From: Paenibacillus jilunlii
GTDB lineage: Bacteria > Bacillota > Bacilli > Paenibacillales > Paenibacillaceae
Direction of reading: 5' to 3'
NCBI RefSeq assembly: GCF_900102965.1
Contig: NZ_FNGM01000001.1
Location: forward strand, 124,001 to 188,000
DNA: 64,000 nt
The translations under genes and the position numbers were made by a program. Below are positions 43,764 to 53,884 of the stretch, one piece after another. The notes under the pieces are model-generated. The model ran no database searches. It was not told where the DNA came from and saw only the letters and a list, made by a program, of their open reading frames with translations. The number at the start of each line of letters is the position of its first letter. Position 1 is the first letter of the stretch.

Positions 43764-44729
43764 GTGGAAGAAGCAAATGTCACCACGATGAAGATGAAAG
43801 TGACACCGGAAAGGAAGAAGCGGACGGGACGCAGCCTGCTGGGTCTAAAAAGAAACAAGTTGCTGTATTTAATGATACTTCCGGGATTTTTGTATTTTGT
43901 AATTTTTAAGTACCTGCCTATGGGCGGGCTGATCATCGCTTTTCAGGATTACCAGCCTTTCCTCGGGATCACGGGCAGTCCCTGGGTCGGACTCAAGCAT
44001 TTTATTAGGCTGTTTACAGAGCCCACCTTTTTTATGCTGCTGAAGAATACGCTGATTCTGTTTGCGCTGAATATCGTGATTTTTTTTCCGCTGCCGATTA
44101 TTCTGGCGCTGATGCTTAATGAGGTCAGGCACAAGATGTTCAAAAATGTGGTCCAGACGATCATCTATATTCCCCACTTTCTCTCATGGGTCATCATTGT
44201 TTCCATTACTTATGTATTCATGAATGTGGACGGCGGGGTATTGAATGAGATCATTGCCGCCATGGGCGGACACAAAATCAGCTTCCTGACCTCTCCCGAA
44301 TGGCTGCGCACCGTGTATATCGGCCAGATTATCTGGAAAGAGCTGGGCTGGTCCACGATTATTTATCTTGCGGCTATTACCGTCGTAGATACACAGCTGT
44401 ACGAGGCTGCAGAAATGGACGGCGCGGCACGGCTGCGCAAAACCTGGCATGTTACCCTGCCGGCGATCCGTCCGGTTATCATTACTCTGCTGATTCTGAA
44501 AATCGGACATACCCTGGATCTGGGCTTCGAGCATATGTATCTGCTGATCAACTCCCTGAACCGGGAGGTCGGGGAAATCTTCGATACCTATATCTATACA
44601 GCCGGGCTCAAGAACGGCCAGCTCAGCTTCAGTACGACGGTTGGTTTGTTCAAAGGGGTTGTGGGTCTGATCCTCGTTATGCTGTCGAACAAACTGGCGA
44701 AGAAAATCGGGGAAGACGGAGTCTATTAA
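43764..44729 (+). CDS. Sugar ABC permease (YteP/LplB type)
   Basis: 321 residues with six helices; GSPWVGLKHFIRLF near residue 73 and EAA loop EAAEMDGAARLRKTWHVTLP. GTG 43764 follows AAGGAGG. It pairs with the divergent YtcP-type permease and with the binding protein downstream. The gap 43488-43763 between the two divergent permease genes must hold two promoters, but I could not identify clear hexamers. Confidence 0.9.
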   Translation: MEEANVTTMKMKVTPERKKRTGRSLLGLKRNKLLYLMILPGFLYFVIFKYLPMGGLIIAFQDYQPFLGITGSPWVGLKHFIRLFTEPTFFMLLKNTLILFALNIVIFFPLPIILALMLNEVRHKMFKNVVQTIIYIPHFLSWVIIVSITYVFMNVDGGVLNEIIAAMGGHKISFLTSPEWLRTVYIGQIIWKELGWSTIIYLAAITVVDTQLYEAAEMDGAARLRKTWHVTLPAIRPVIITLLILKIGHTLDLGFEHMYLLINSLNREVGEIFDTYIYTAGLKNGQLSFSTTVGLFKGVVGLILVMLSNKLAKKIGEDGVY

Positions 44730-44817
44730 GCAGAGCCGCACTTGTGAATTCGTACCCACGCCAATGGCGGGGTAGAAGATATAGCAATGCCAATTCGCAA
44801 TCAAAGGGGTAATGTTC

Positions 44818-46359
44818 ATGAATCGCAATTACAAAAAACTGGCTGCTCTAATGCTGTGCAGCGGGCTGCTGCTTACGGCTTGCGGCGGAAACGCCAACAA
44901 CAACAGCAAGGCCGGGTCAGAAAATGCGGCAGCCAGCGCTGGAGCAAACGGAGGAACGCAGGCCAAAACGAAGATTTCCTGGCTCAACGTTCTGCATACC
45001 GCTTCACCGCCAACCGATACCGTGCTGAACAAAATTGAAGAATTCACCAACGCGGACATCGAGTTTTCCTGGATTCCCGATGCTTCCAAGGAAGAGCGGA
45101 TCAACACCTCGCTGGCCTCCGATTCCCTTGCAGATATCGTAACCCTGACGATTCTCGACAACTCTTCGGTCCGCAACGCATTGAAATCCGGCATGTTCTG
45201 GGAGGTAAGCCCTTATCTCGACGAATTCCCGAACCTGGCAGCGATTTCCCGGGATACCCGCACTTCAGCCTCGATTGAAGGCAAGCTGTACGGTGTGCCG
45301 TTCCAGAAGTCCAAGGCCAGAAACGGAGTTATTATCCGCAAGGACTGGCTGGATAAGCTGGGGCTTGCCGTTCCCAAAACAACCGCCGAGCTGAAGGAAG
45401 TTGCGAAAGCGTTTACCGAACAGGACCCGGACGGCAACGGCAAAAAGGATACCACCGGATTCATGGACCGCAGCGACCTGGTGTTCGGGGCGTTCAAAAC
45501 GCTCGGCTCCTATTTCGGAACCCCGAACAACTGGGGGGTGGACGATGCCGGTGTAATGACGCCCGAATTTGCAACGGAGGGCTACATCCAGACGATGGAC
45601 TATATGAAAGCCTTGTATGACGGCGGCTACATTAACCAGGACTTTGCAGTGACGGCTAAAAACGATCAGCAGCAGAATTTCGCACAGGGAAAAGCCGGCA
45701 TTTATGTAGGCGCGCTCTTTGACAGTAAAAACCTGCTGAACTTGGCCAAAGGCGTACAGGACGGCATGGAACTGGTGATGGTCAATGATATCACTTCCAC
45801 CGGCAAACCTGAAGACCGGGCCATCTGGTCATCGAGCAATGGTATCGGCGGCCTGCTGTCCTTCCCGAAATCGGAGGTCAAGGATGAGGCCGAACTGAAG
45901 CGGCTCCTGAAATTTGTCAACGACCTGATGAGTGATGAAGTGTACGCTCTGATGACATATGGTATCGAAGGCGTGCATTATACAGCAGATGCGAACCTCG
46001 CGGTAACCATCAAGGATACCGATCTGTGGCAGCAGGAGGTACAGCCGTTTGCGGCTTCCCGTCCGAATGAGACCGGCTACAAGATCCATGATGCCGACCC
46101 GCTGAAGGTGGAGGCCGAACGGCTGATCCAGGAGAATGCGGAATACGGGGTATTGAACCCGGCCTTTTCGCTTGAATCCGAAACCAATACTGCACAGGGC
46201 TCTGAACTGCAGAAGATTATCACTGACGCAACCTATAAATACATTCTCGGCAAAATAGGTCTGGATGAATTCAAAGGCGAAATTGATAAATGGAAGAAAT
46301 CCGGCGGCAGCAAAATCATATCCGAATACGAGGCTGCCTACAAAGCGGTAAATCCGTAA
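44818..46359 (+). CDS. Extracellular sugar-binding lipoprotein
   Basis: About 513 residues. Lipobox LLLTACGG ends the signal peptide, and a Ser/Asn/Gly/Ala-rich linker follows. The body resembles family 1 binding proteins of oligosaccharide importers (SLASDSLADIVTLTI; EQDPDGNGKKDTTGFMDRSD, a calcium-like loop common in this group; FAQGKAGIYVGALFDS). The start is ATG 44818, because AAAGGGG at 44803-44809 is too close to ATG 44812. Ligand unknown. Confidence 0.9.
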   Translation: MNRNYKKLAALMLCSGLLLTACGGNANNNSKAGSENAAASAGANGGTQAKTKISWLNVLHTASPPTDTVLNKIEEFTNADIEFSWIPDASKEERINTSLASDSLADIVTLTILDNSSVRNALKSGMFWEVSPYLDEFPNLAAISRDTRTSASIEGKLYGVPFQKSKARNGVIIRKDWLDKLGLAVPKTTAELKEVAKAFTEQDPDGNGKKDTTGFMDRSDLVFGAFKTLGSYFGTPNNWGVDDAGVMTPEFATEGYIQTMDYMKALYDGGYINQDFAVTAKNDQQQNFAQGKAGIYVGALFDSKNLLNLAKGVQDGMELVMVNDITSTGKPEDRAIWSSSNGIGGLLSFPKSEVKDEAELKRLLKFVNDLMSDEVYALMTYGIEGVHYTADANLAVTIKDTDLWQQEVQPFAASRPNETGYKIHDADPLKVEAERLIQENAEYGVLNPAFSLESETNTAQGSELQKIITDATYKYILGKIGLDEFKGEIDKWKKSGGSKIISEYEAAYKAVNP

Positions 46360-46413
46360 GTGGCGCGAAATTAATCCATGCCCCTTGGTGCTTCATATCC
46401 TGTTGGATTCATA

Positions 46414-46460
46414 AGAGCAGCGATTCTCCCTTACTTGGAGAGTCGCTGCTCTTTGTTTTT
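46414..46460 (+). terminator. Terminator after the second sugar locus
   Basis: Sixteen-base arms 46414-46429 and 46437-46452 (wobbles allowed), loop of 7, then CTTTGTTTTT. The rest of the gap to 46661 shows no gene. Confidence 0.92.
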
Positions 46461-46661
46461 GCCTTTTCTTCACGGGACAGCCTTCGCAGGTGCTGCTTCG
46501 GTAATGTCGTGGCAAGTGAATTTCCTTTATAAACAAAAGGAGGGAATTTAAGGGTTTATGCAGAATGTATTAAACTTACATATAAGGGGATTGGGACATT
46601 AAAAAGCTAAGTTTGGTTATGGGAATGATAAAATCGCAATGAAAAAGAGAGGAGAGATATT

Positions 46662-47951
46662 TTGATTAAGCGGTCTTTTTATTATCTGTGGGGGTCTCAG
46701 ACGATCTCGAATATAGCAGATATTATCTACATTTTGAGTATAACGGTCTTGGTATTCAGCTCAAGCAATTCTCTAATGCAGACCACTTTAATTCCGTTGT
46801 TCCGATTGTCCGCCCAAGTGGTTAGCGGGCTGGTTGCACCTATAATTCTCGGCCGGTTCCGGCTCACGCGGATTTTGCTGTTCTCCCAACTTGGGCAGTT
46901 TGTCATTTTTACCCTGCTGCTGCTTTACTTGTGGAACGTGCCTGGACAAAGGTCGTTTCTGTTCATTTTTGTGCTGGTGTTTGGCATGTCATTTCTGGAT
47001 GGCTGGACCAACCCGGCGCGAAATGCGCTTGTTCCCCGCTTGGCCACCGGTGAGGGACTCATGCGCGCGAATGGCTTGATGGCGGTCAGTGATCAAGTAG
47101 TTAGATGTGCAGGCTGGGCGCTCAGCGGGATTATTGTAGCCTGGCTCGGTACATTGAATACTCTTGTGATCGCATCCTGCTGCTATTTGGTGGCTGCAAC
47201 TGTCACCTCATTCATTCGTGATCCGCTGGATCATCAGGAATCAGGCTCTGAAGCTCCAGCATCCGATACCCGTCCGGCAGCAGCCGAATCCAAAGGAGGT
47301 TATTGGAAAGAACTTGGGGAGGGGTGGAGGATTATTTGGCATAACCGCCGCATTCGTTCCCTGATGATCGTGGACAGCATAGACACCATTGGGGGAACCT
47401 CCTGGCTCGGTGTATTTATTCTGGCGTATGTGACTCAGGTGCTGCATAAGGATGCTAGCTGGTGGGGGTTTATGAATGCCTCCTTTTTTTCCGGTACGAT
47501 TCTAGGCGGGGTGCTTGTTGTCGGCTTGGTTAAACGGCTGCAAAAGAACAGCTTTTTGTACATGCTTGGAGCATTGTTTGTGTATGTGCTGATTACCGTA
47601 GTATTTGCTCTCAATACGATCCCGGCTGCTGCGCTTGTTCTTTTTGCCGTCTCAGGTTTACCGGTGCAAATGGCCGGAATTATTCGCCGTACCTTGCTGC
47701 AGACAAGCGCTCCGGCTGCTCAGCTGCCCAAAGTGATGGCGGGAATTGACGTGCTCACGAACCTTGCCTTTGGCTTATCTTTGTTGTTCTTGGGATGGTA
47801 TGCAGACCGCTTTGGAATGGTACAAGTGTATCTGCTGGCTGCGGCTATGACGACAATTGCTGTCTTAATCGGGTGTTTCTATCGGAGGGAGTTTCAGGAA
47901 AGGGAGCAAGCCGGCCATCCAACTGTCACGGACGAAGGAATAAGCAGCTGA
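46662..47951 (+). CDS. MFS transporter (drug/macrolide-efflux-like)
   Basis: 429 residues with about 12 hydrophobic helices and a short charged central loop (residues 186-210). The N-terminal SQTISNIADIIYILSITVLVFSSSNSLMQTTLIPLFRL and NPARNALVPRLATGEGLMRANGLMAVSDQ follow the Mef/EntS group of major facilitators, which export hydrophobic compounds. TTG start behind GAGAGGAGAG. The aminotransferase gene lies 147 bases downstream on the same strand. Confidence 0.86.
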   Translation: MIKRSFYYLWGSQTISNIADIIYILSITVLVFSSSNSLMQTTLIPLFRLSAQVVSGLVAPIILGRFRLTRILLFSQLGQFVIFTLLLLYLWNVPGQRSFLFIFVLVFGMSFLDGWTNPARNALVPRLATGEGLMRANGLMAVSDQVVRCAGWALSGIIVAWLGTLNTLVIASCCYLVAATVTSFIRDPLDHQESGSEAPASDTRPAAAESKGGYWKELGEGWRIIWHNRRIRSLMIVDSIDTIGGTSWLGVFILAYVTQVLHKDASWWGFMNASFFSGTILGGVLVVGLVKRLQKNSFLYMLGALFVYVLITVVFALNTIPAAALVLFAVSGLPVQMAGIIRRTLLQTSAPAAQLPKVMAGIDVLTNLAFGLSLLFLGWYADRFGMVQVYLLAAAMTTIAVLIGCFYRREFQEREQAGHPTVTDEGISS

Positions 47952-48035
47952 GGCATACAGCGAATCTGTCATATGGAAAAAAATCATCAAGAATTTTGTC
48001 CTCATTCCGAAGGCTGGAGCGACTTTTAGGTAGGA

Positions 48036-48059
48036 TTGGTATACCAAGTACGTTATACT
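48036..48059 (+). promoter_or_regulatory. Palindromic site and -10 upstream of the aminotransferase
   Basis: TTGGTATACCAA (48036-48047) is a perfect 12-base palindrome, followed by TATACT (48054-48059) as a -10. No good -35 is seen at 17 bases, so an activator or repressor reading the palindrome is plausible. GntR-type proteins often use such sites. Confidence 0.45.
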
Positions 48060-48098
48060 GAAACCAAAAGTTCATTCATTCTTAGGGGAGGTACATAC

Positions 48099-49271
48099 AT
48101 GAATTACTCTTTTTCCAACCGTATCGCGGCACTGCAGCCGTCAATTATCCGAGAAATTTTAAAAGCCACATCGGGTCAGGATGTTATCCCGTTTTCTGCG
48201 GGCAATCCGGCCCCCGAGACCTTTCCTATTGAAGCTATCCGGTCGTTTACGAGAGACATTCTCGAACAAGACCCGGTAACAGCGCTGCAGTACGGGATAA
48301 CAGAGGGATATTCCCCCCTCCGTCAAGCGCTGACTTATCATTTAAAATCAGGATTCAATACGGGAAAAGATTCAGACAGCCTGTTCATCGTATCAGGTGC
48401 CCAACAGGGAATAGAACTGGCTTGCAAAGTATTCTGCAACGAAGGCGACACGATTATTTGTGAGAGTCCCAGCTTTATTGGTTCGCTTAATTCATTCCGC
48501 TCTTCCGGTGCAAGGCTGGTTGGCATCCCAATGGAACCGGATGGGATCAATCTTGACAGGCTGGAGCATGCCCTTAAGACAGAGCCCAATGTAAAGCTGC
48601 TGTATTTGATTCCAAGCTTCCAGAATCCGACGGGAATCACAACAAGCCTGGAGAAACGGAAAGCGATTTATACGCTGGCTAAAAAGTATGGTGTTGTCAT
48701 TCTTGAAGACAATCCTTACGGAGAGCTGCGTTTCAGCGGGGAAGATGTGCCGACGATCAAATCTCTGGATGATGAAGGGCTGGTTATCTATGTGGGGTCG
48801 TTCTCCAAAATTTTGTCCGCCGGCCTTCGTGTGGGATTTGTTCTCGCCCCGGATGAAATCATTCAGAAAATGGTAGTTGCCAAGCAAGGGGAAGATGTGC
48901 ACACGGCAATGCTGCCGCAAATTCTGGCGTACAAGTTCATGAAGGAATACGATTATGCGGGCCATGTCGAGCGGATACGAGAGGTTTACCTCAGAAAATG
49001 CACGCTGATGACGGACAGCATGGAGCAATATACGGATGGTTCAATGGCATTTACCCGGCCCGATGGGGGATTGTTTCTATGGTGTGAACTGCCTGCGAGT
49101 ATAACGATGCTGGATTATTGTAAAATGGCAGCGGCAAAGGGGGTTGCCGTCGTTCCGGGAACAGCGTTCCTTGTTGATCCGAATGAGCCCTGCAACGCAA
49201 TAAGACTGAATTTCTCTACGCCTTCTGATGAACAAATCGTGAAGGGGATTCAAATTTTGGGCCAGATCTAA
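48099..49271 (+). CDS. PLP-dependent aminotransferase, class I/II (2-aminoadipate/MocR-like fold)
   Basis: About 390 residues. Catalytic lysine in YVGSFSKILSAGLRVGFV; ALQYGITEGYSPLRQAL and SGAQQGIELACKVFCNEGD are the usual N-terminal motifs, and NPYGELRFSG is the Asp/Tyr-type PLP segment in the form EDNPYGE. This subgroup transaminates 2-aminoadipate, aromatic or branched substrates. It is not fused to a GntR domain. Start ATG 48099 has GGGGAGG. Promoter-region palindrome listed separately. Confidence 0.88.
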   Translation: MNYSFSNRIAALQPSIIREILKATSGQDVIPFSAGNPAPETFPIEAIRSFTRDILEQDPVTALQYGITEGYSPLRQALTYHLKSGFNTGKDSDSLFIVSGAQQGIELACKVFCNEGDTIICESPSFIGSLNSFRSSGARLVGIPMEPDGINLDRLEHALKTEPNVKLLYLIPSFQNPTGITTSLEKRKAIYTLAKKYGVVILEDNPYGELRFSGEDVPTIKSLDDEGLVIYVGSFSKILSAGLRVGFVLAPDEIIQKMVVAKQGEDVHTAMLPQILAYKFMKEYDYAGHVERIREVYLRKCTLMTDSMEQYTDGSMAFTRPDGGLFLWCELPASITMLDYCKMAAAKGVAVVPGTAFLVDPNEPCNAIRLNFSTPSDEQIVKGIQILGQI

Positions 49272-49385
49272 TGGAATTAGCCGCAGCGGTTTCAATTTTC
49301 TGGTTCCAATTAGTTAGAATTTGTGATATTATTTATGCGAACTTACGTTCTTAAGATCAATCCCCGAAGAAGGGTGGACCTTACA

Positions 49386-50171
49386 GTGACAGAACGGTTT
49401 GCAGAGATTGACGGCGTTATCGCCTTTATTCACCAGCATATGTATGATCATCTTCCGCTGGAGCGCCTGGCCCGCTACGCCGGTTACAGTCCTTATCATT
49501 TTGCCCGCATGTTCAAAGAACGGACCGGACTTTCACCGCTGTACTATGTTTCCTCCCACCGCCTGCAGCGGGCAAAGGACATGCTGCTGCGCACAGGTCT
49601 TACTGTCCGCGATATTTCGCTGGAGATCGGGCAGCAGAGCCTCGGGACCTTCACGTCCCGTTTTGCCGCCAGGGTCGGGATGTCTCCGGCAGAGTTCCGC
49701 AATTCAGTCCAGTATGCCGGAGATCAGATGAGCTCGCTGAGGAAGCTGCAGGACTGGCGGTCTTCTTATCCCATCAGCAGGCTGCCTTCTTCCGTACACG
49801 GGACGGTTTCCGCTGAGGTTCCTTTTGACGGGGTTATTCTAATTAGCCTCTTCGCCAAACCGATACCCGAGGGACTGCCCCTGTACGGTACTCTACTCTC
49901 CTCTCTGGGGCATTTTCACTTCGATTATGTTGCACCCGGGACTTATTACCTGCTTGCCACCTCGATTTCCTGGGGAACGCGGACGCTGGATTTCCTGCTT
50001 TCGCATGCCACATTGCGTACCCGATCAAAGGCTCCGATCCATGTCGGGCCGGGTTCTCTGGTGCCGCATCAGCAGGTGACTCTGCATCCCCCAAGACTGG
50101 ACGACCCGCCAATTCTCATATCACTGCCGCTGCTCATGAACCGTTTCCTGAACCGGATTGCGGTTAGATAG
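49386..50171 (+). CDS. AraC-family regulator with N-terminal HTH and beta-rich C-terminus
   Basis: About 261 residues. The AraC double helix-turn-helix comes first (HLPLERLARYAGYSPYHFARMFKERTG and TVRDISLEIGQQSLGTFTSRFAARVGMSPAEFR), followed by a beta-rich domain of about 130 residues (FDGVILISLFAKPIPEGLPLYGTLLSSLGHFHFDYVAPGTYYLLATS), which may bind an effector. The start is uncertain: GTG 49386 follows GAAGGG, while GTG 49323 would add 21 residues without AraC character. Confidence 0.83.
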   Translation: MTERFAEIDGVIAFIHQHMYDHLPLERLARYAGYSPYHFARMFKERTGLSPLYYVSSHRLQRAKDMLLRTGLTVRDISLEIGQQSLGTFTSRFAARVGMSPAEFRNSVQYAGDQMSSLRKLQDWRSSYPISRLPSSVHGTVSAEVPFDGVILISLFAKPIPEGLPLYGTLLSSLGHFHFDYVAPGTYYLLATSISWGTRTLDFLLSHATLRTRSKAPIHVGPGSLVPHQQVTLHPPRLDDPPILISLPLLMNRFLNRIAVR

Positions 50172-50326
50172 CCGAACGGCCTCCCCTTGTTAACATTTTC
50201 GCAACAGATTCTTTACGGTCCGCATACAAAAGTGAACAGAACATTTAATATCCAGCTTCTACAATGAGTGTGTTAGTAAAATATACCTATTGTATTTTGA
50301 TGCTTGATATTGAAGGGATGATTCGC

Positions 50327-52141
50327 TTGAAGGGAAACCCGCTGCACTTTTCTATGAAATGGAAGCTGATTTTAAGCTTTTTGGTCATTGCGCTTATTTT
50401 TCTGGGCGTGGCTGTGTACCAAGGGAATAAGATCGGCCAAGTGGAGCTTTCTATGAAAAAGCAAAAAACGGAGATGGAGAAGAGGATCACCGTCTCAACG
50501 GTTACTCAGCTGCTGCAGGAACTGAACCGTGCTGAAACGGCACTTGCCGAAGCCAATGATCCGGAACTGGCGGCCCCGCTGGAGGACAAGCAGCAGGAGC
50601 TTGCCCGGGAAATGGCCAAAATCCATTTTGAGGCCGAAACTTCTGCACTCAAAACCCTGGAGCTGCTGCGGACCCAGATTGGAGAATACAACGGGTTCGT
50701 TGATCAACTGGTTCAGACCCTGGGAGACGAGAGTCTCGATCCATTAACGGTACTGGAACGGACAGATGATTTACATACGAAGGCATTGGCACTGAGCCAA
50801 TCCATGCTGGAGACGAACGGCAAGCTGTATGCGGCAGCGGCGGATAATGCCGAGCGGGCGCAGAATTATTCTTTTCTTTTGCTGGACCACACCGTTTCCG
50901 TTGTCATCTATGCGGCAGGGGGAGTATTCCTGTTCATGCTGCTGCTCGGGTGGCTGCTGATTCGCTCTTTTGTGTCACCGGTCGGTAAGCTGCAGGCAGC
51001 CTTGCAGGAGATCGCCGAAGGAGATTTGCGGCAGCAGATCAACTCCCCCTATAACGATGAGCTTGGCCGCCTGAGCCACCATTTCGACCATATGGTGCGC
51101 CGTGTGCGCGGCATGCTGCAGCAGACCTTAAGCGCGGCCTCTTCACTGGCGGATTATTCGCATTCATTTCAGCAATCCTCGACCATTACCGCCCATACCA
51201 ATCAGGATATTCTTCGCACCATCCAGGAGATTTCCGCGGGGGCGGAGCAGCAGGCGGTGCAGTCAGAACAGAGTACGGTGCTGCTGCAGGAACTGGAGCG
51301 CGGGGTTCAGGAGATTACCGATTATACGGATATGATGCTCTCAACGAGTGAAACGGCCAATCAGAATACACGCAAAGGCGCAGACACGGTCACCGCGCTC
51401 CGGGAAATTTCCCGGCATTCCCGGGATTCCATCACGAAGGTGTATGAGGCGCTGGAAACGCTCGTTCAGCAGTCCGGCGATATTTCGCGCATCACTAATT
51501 CCATTACGGAAATTTCCAAGCAGACGAATATTCTATCCCTGAACGCCGCCATTGAAGCTGCGCGGGCGGGAGCTTCCGGCAAAGGCTTCGCCGTCATTGC
51601 GGACGAGGTCCGGCATTTGTCTGTGCAGACGAATGATTCCTCCAACCACATCAGCCGGATCATCAGCGGGCTGCAGGACAGCATGACGGAATTTCAGAAG
51701 TATATGCTGGAGACGAAAAAAAGCCTGGAGGCGCAGGACCACCAGGTGGCAGAGACTCTTGCCTCCTTCGAGGCCATTGACGAATCGATTACCGGGATCA
51801 GCCGCCAGATCGGGCAAATTCACCAGAAGGTGGAGCAGACCCGGACCATCAATTCCCGGCTGGCTGAATCTGTGCATTCTGTAGCCGCTGTAGCCGAGCA
51901 GACGGCAGCGGGCGTGGAAGAGGTCAACGCTTCCAGCACCCAGCAGGATCAGGCGATCAGTGATATCGCCCGGCAGGCAGTGGAGATCAATGAAATTTCG
52001 CAGCAGCTGTTCCGGGAAATTAATGTGTTCCAAATCGCAGAAGAGACCGGAGCGGATGCCCCGGCCGGTCAACTGCTTATGATGGAAGAAACCAGAGCGG
52101 AGAATGAGGATACAAGTCCGCTACTCGCGATCGCGGAGTGA
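50327..52141 (+). CDS. Methyl-accepting chemotaxis protein
   Basis: About 604 residues. A membrane helix opens the protein (LILSFLVIALIFLGVAVY), then a periplasm-facing four-helix domain of about 180 residues, a second helix (VVIYAAGGVFLFMLLLGWLLI), HAMP (SFVSPVGKLQAALQEIAEGDLRQQINSPYNDELGRL), and the cytoplasmic signalling tip with NAAIEAARAGASGKGFAVIADEVRHLS, which contacts CheA/CheW. Start is TTG 50327 behind GAAGGG; ATG 50264 and 50318 are poorly placed. No chemotaxis cluster nearby. Confidence 0.88.
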   Translation: MKGNPLHFSMKWKLILSFLVIALIFLGVAVYQGNKIGQVELSMKKQKTEMEKRITVSTVTQLLQELNRAETALAEANDPELAAPLEDKQQELAREMAKIHFEAETSALKTLELLRTQIGEYNGFVDQLVQTLGDESLDPLTVLERTDDLHTKALALSQSMLETNGKLYAAAADNAERAQNYSFLLLDHTVSVVIYAAGGVFLFMLLLGWLLIRSFVSPVGKLQAALQEIAEGDLRQQINSPYNDELGRLSHHFDHMVRRVRGMLQQTLSAASSLADYSHSFQQSSTITAHTNQDILRTIQEISAGAEQQAVQSEQSTVLLQELERGVQEITDYTDMMLSTSETANQNTRKGADTVTALREISRHSRDSITKVYEALETLVQQSGDISRITNSITEISKQTNILSLNAAIEAARAGASGKGFAVIADEVRHLSVQTNDSSNHISRIISGLQDSMTEFQKYMLETKKSLEAQDHQVAETLASFEAIDESITGISRQIGQIHQKVEQTRTINSRLAESVHSVAAVAEQTAAGVEEVNASSTQQDQAISDIARQAVEINEISQQLFREINVFQIAEETGADAPAGQLLMMEETRAENEDTSPLLAIAE

Positions 52142-52205
52142 AGCATCCAGCTCCGTTCCAGTTCCCCTGCCAGCTCCGGGAACCACTCGCCAGCTTCAGA
52201 AACTG

Positions 52206-52230
52206 AAAGCCCGCCCCGCGGGCTTTTGTT
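52206..52230 (+). terminator. Terminator after the MCP gene
   Basis: AAAGCCCGC-CCC-GCGGGCTTT followed by T; arms at 52206-52214 and 52218-52226. The A-run before it could also make it work for the convergent sigma-factor gene. Confidence 0.8.
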
Positions 52231-52339
52231 GTATCCACGTGCCAAGATTCTTCGATGCCAAACGGCGGCATCTCTTGGTCCGCGGTTTCGCTTATAACAA
52301 CTGCCTCCCGGCCAGCCGCCGCTCCGTCATATTTCCGCG

Positions 52340-53107
52340 TTACGCCGCCATCCGCAGCGCCGTCATTCCGCCAGCCGTCATGCTGGTGCCGGAGCTTCCC
52401 CCGCCAAAACCCAGCATCTGCACAGGGCCGCTGCTGACCGCCATCGTCATCTCTGCCGCGGTCTCCTGGCGGAGCAGCTCCAGCATGACGGGTAGCTGGC
52501 CTTTTTCATAGGACTCTGCCAGCGCCTGGAGCAGAATCCGGAAGTCCAGGTCCTGCGGCTCCGCAGGGCCTTCATCCTCCGCGAGTTCTTTGCGGACGGG
52601 GCCGAGCGCCTGGCGCGCCCGGTGCAGCGCCGCCTTGACGGCGCCTTCGGTGGTTCCAAGAATTGCTGCCGTTTCACCTGCCGGGTAATCAAGCACATCG
52701 CGCATCACAAAAACCGTTCTTTGTAGCGGCGATAAATGCCGGATCAGCGCCTGAAAAGCCAGCTCGATCTCAGAGCGTCCGCTCTCCGGTGCTTGACCGG
52801 GCTTCTGGCCTTGAACTAGCGCCGCCACAGCTTGCGTGTGTTCCAGCACACGTCCAAGCGAGGTTTTGCGCCGCATGGCATCAATCCAGGTGTTTTTGGC
52901 AATCCGCAGCAGCAGTGCTTCGGGATTCGGGTTGTCTGTGAATTTTTGGTAAGCAAGTGTTTTGGTCCAAGTGTCCTGGGCCAAGTCCTCAGCTTCAACG
53001 CGGGAGCGGGTCAGCGACAGGCAATACCTGTACAGAGCCTCGCGAAGCGGCAGGAGGCTTTGTTCATCCATTAATACGGCGGTGCTGTATGGTTCAAGGA
53101 TCGACAC
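52340..53107 (-). CDS. ECF-type RNA polymerase sigma factor with C-terminal extension
   Basis: 255 residues. Region 2 is [26 protein letters not shown] and [17 protein letters not shown]; region 4 is [44 protein letters not shown]. After region 4 comes an extra 80 residues ending in a Gly/Ser/Met-rich tail ([23 protein letters not shown]). No anti-sigma gene is adjacent, so the tail may regulate it, as the C-terminal domains of ECF41/56-like groups do (inference). GTG start behind GGAG; divergent from clpP. Confidence 0.87.
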   Translation of the reverse strand: MSILEPYSTAVLMDEQSLLPLREALYRYCLSLTRSRVEAEDLAQDTWTKTLAYQKFTDNPNPEALLLRIAKNTWIDAMRRKTSLGRVLEHTQAVAALVQGQKPGQAPESGRSEIELAFQALIRHLSPLQRTVFVMRDVLDYPAGETAAILGTTEGAVKAALHRARQALGPVRKELAEDEGPAEPQDLDFRILLQALAESYEKGQLPVMLELLRQETAAEMTMAVSSGPVQMLGFGGGSSGTSMTAGGMTALRMAA

Positions 53108-53287
53108 TTGCGATCATCTCCTTTTTGTTCATTCTGGGTTTTCTGTTGCTTCTATTATATAAACGATCTGCACAATGTAAAAGATACGCTGTCTTTACAG
53201 TTATTTTGCCGGAATCTCTGCCGTATCCTTTGCAGGGCTTCATCCGTTTACAGGGTATCAACCAAAGCTATTCAAGGAGGCATGAAC

Positions 53288-53869
53288 ATGAGCGTAATTC
53301 CTTATGTCATTGAACAAACAAGCAGGGGTGAGCGTTCCTACGATATTTATTCCCGGCTGCTGAAGGACCGGATTGTGTTCGTAGGTGCGGCCATCGACGA
53401 CCAACTCGCGAACAGCATTATTGCCCAGCTGCTGTTCCTGGCGGCAGATGAACCGGATAAGGATATCCAGATGTATATTAACAGCCCGGGAGGTTCGACT
53501 ACCGCAGGCTTCGGTATTTATGATACGATGCAGGTAATCAAACCGCAGGTCAGTACAATTTGCACCGGCTTTGCGGCTTCCTTTGCTTCCCTTCTGCTGC
53601 TGGCCGGAGCCACCGGCAAACGGTACGCGCTGCCCAACAGCGAAATTATGATTCATCAGCCCCATGGGGGAGCTCAGGGCCAGGCCAGCGACATTGCTAT
53701 CAGCGCACGCCGTATCCTGCAGATTAGGGAAAAGGTTGTGCAGATTAGCGCGGAGCGCACTGGACAGCCGGCGGAGAAGGTAGCGAAGGATATGGACCGG
53801 GATTATTTCATGTCGGCCCAGGAGGCGCTGGAATACGGGATTATTGACAAGGTCATTACCAAACTGTAG
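53288..53869 (+). CDS. clpP: ClpP-family ATP-dependent protease subunit (paralogue)
   Basis: 193 residues. The catalytic triad is complete at the standard positions: Ser98 (GFAASFAS), His123 (MIHQPHGG) and Asp172 (DRDYF). Differences from housekeeping ClpP include GFAASF for GMAASM and PHGG for PLGG, which suggests a second copy. It would form a two-ring 14-mer served by Clp ATPases encoded elsewhere. ATG 53288 has AAGGAGG at ideal distance; the frame open from 53108 and ATG 53282 are unsuited. Followed closely by two small genes. Confidence 0.92.
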   Translation: MSVIPYVIEQTSRGERSYDIYSRLLKDRIVFVGAAIDDQLANSIIAQLLFLAADEPDKDIQMYINSPGGSTTAGFGIYDTMQVIKPQVSTICTGFAASFASLLLLAGATGKRYALPNSEIMIHQPHGGAQGQASDIAISARRILQIREKVVQISAERTGQPAEKVAKDMDRDYFMSAQEALEYGIIDKVITKL

Positions 53870-53884
53870 AGGAGCGGATTCTAA

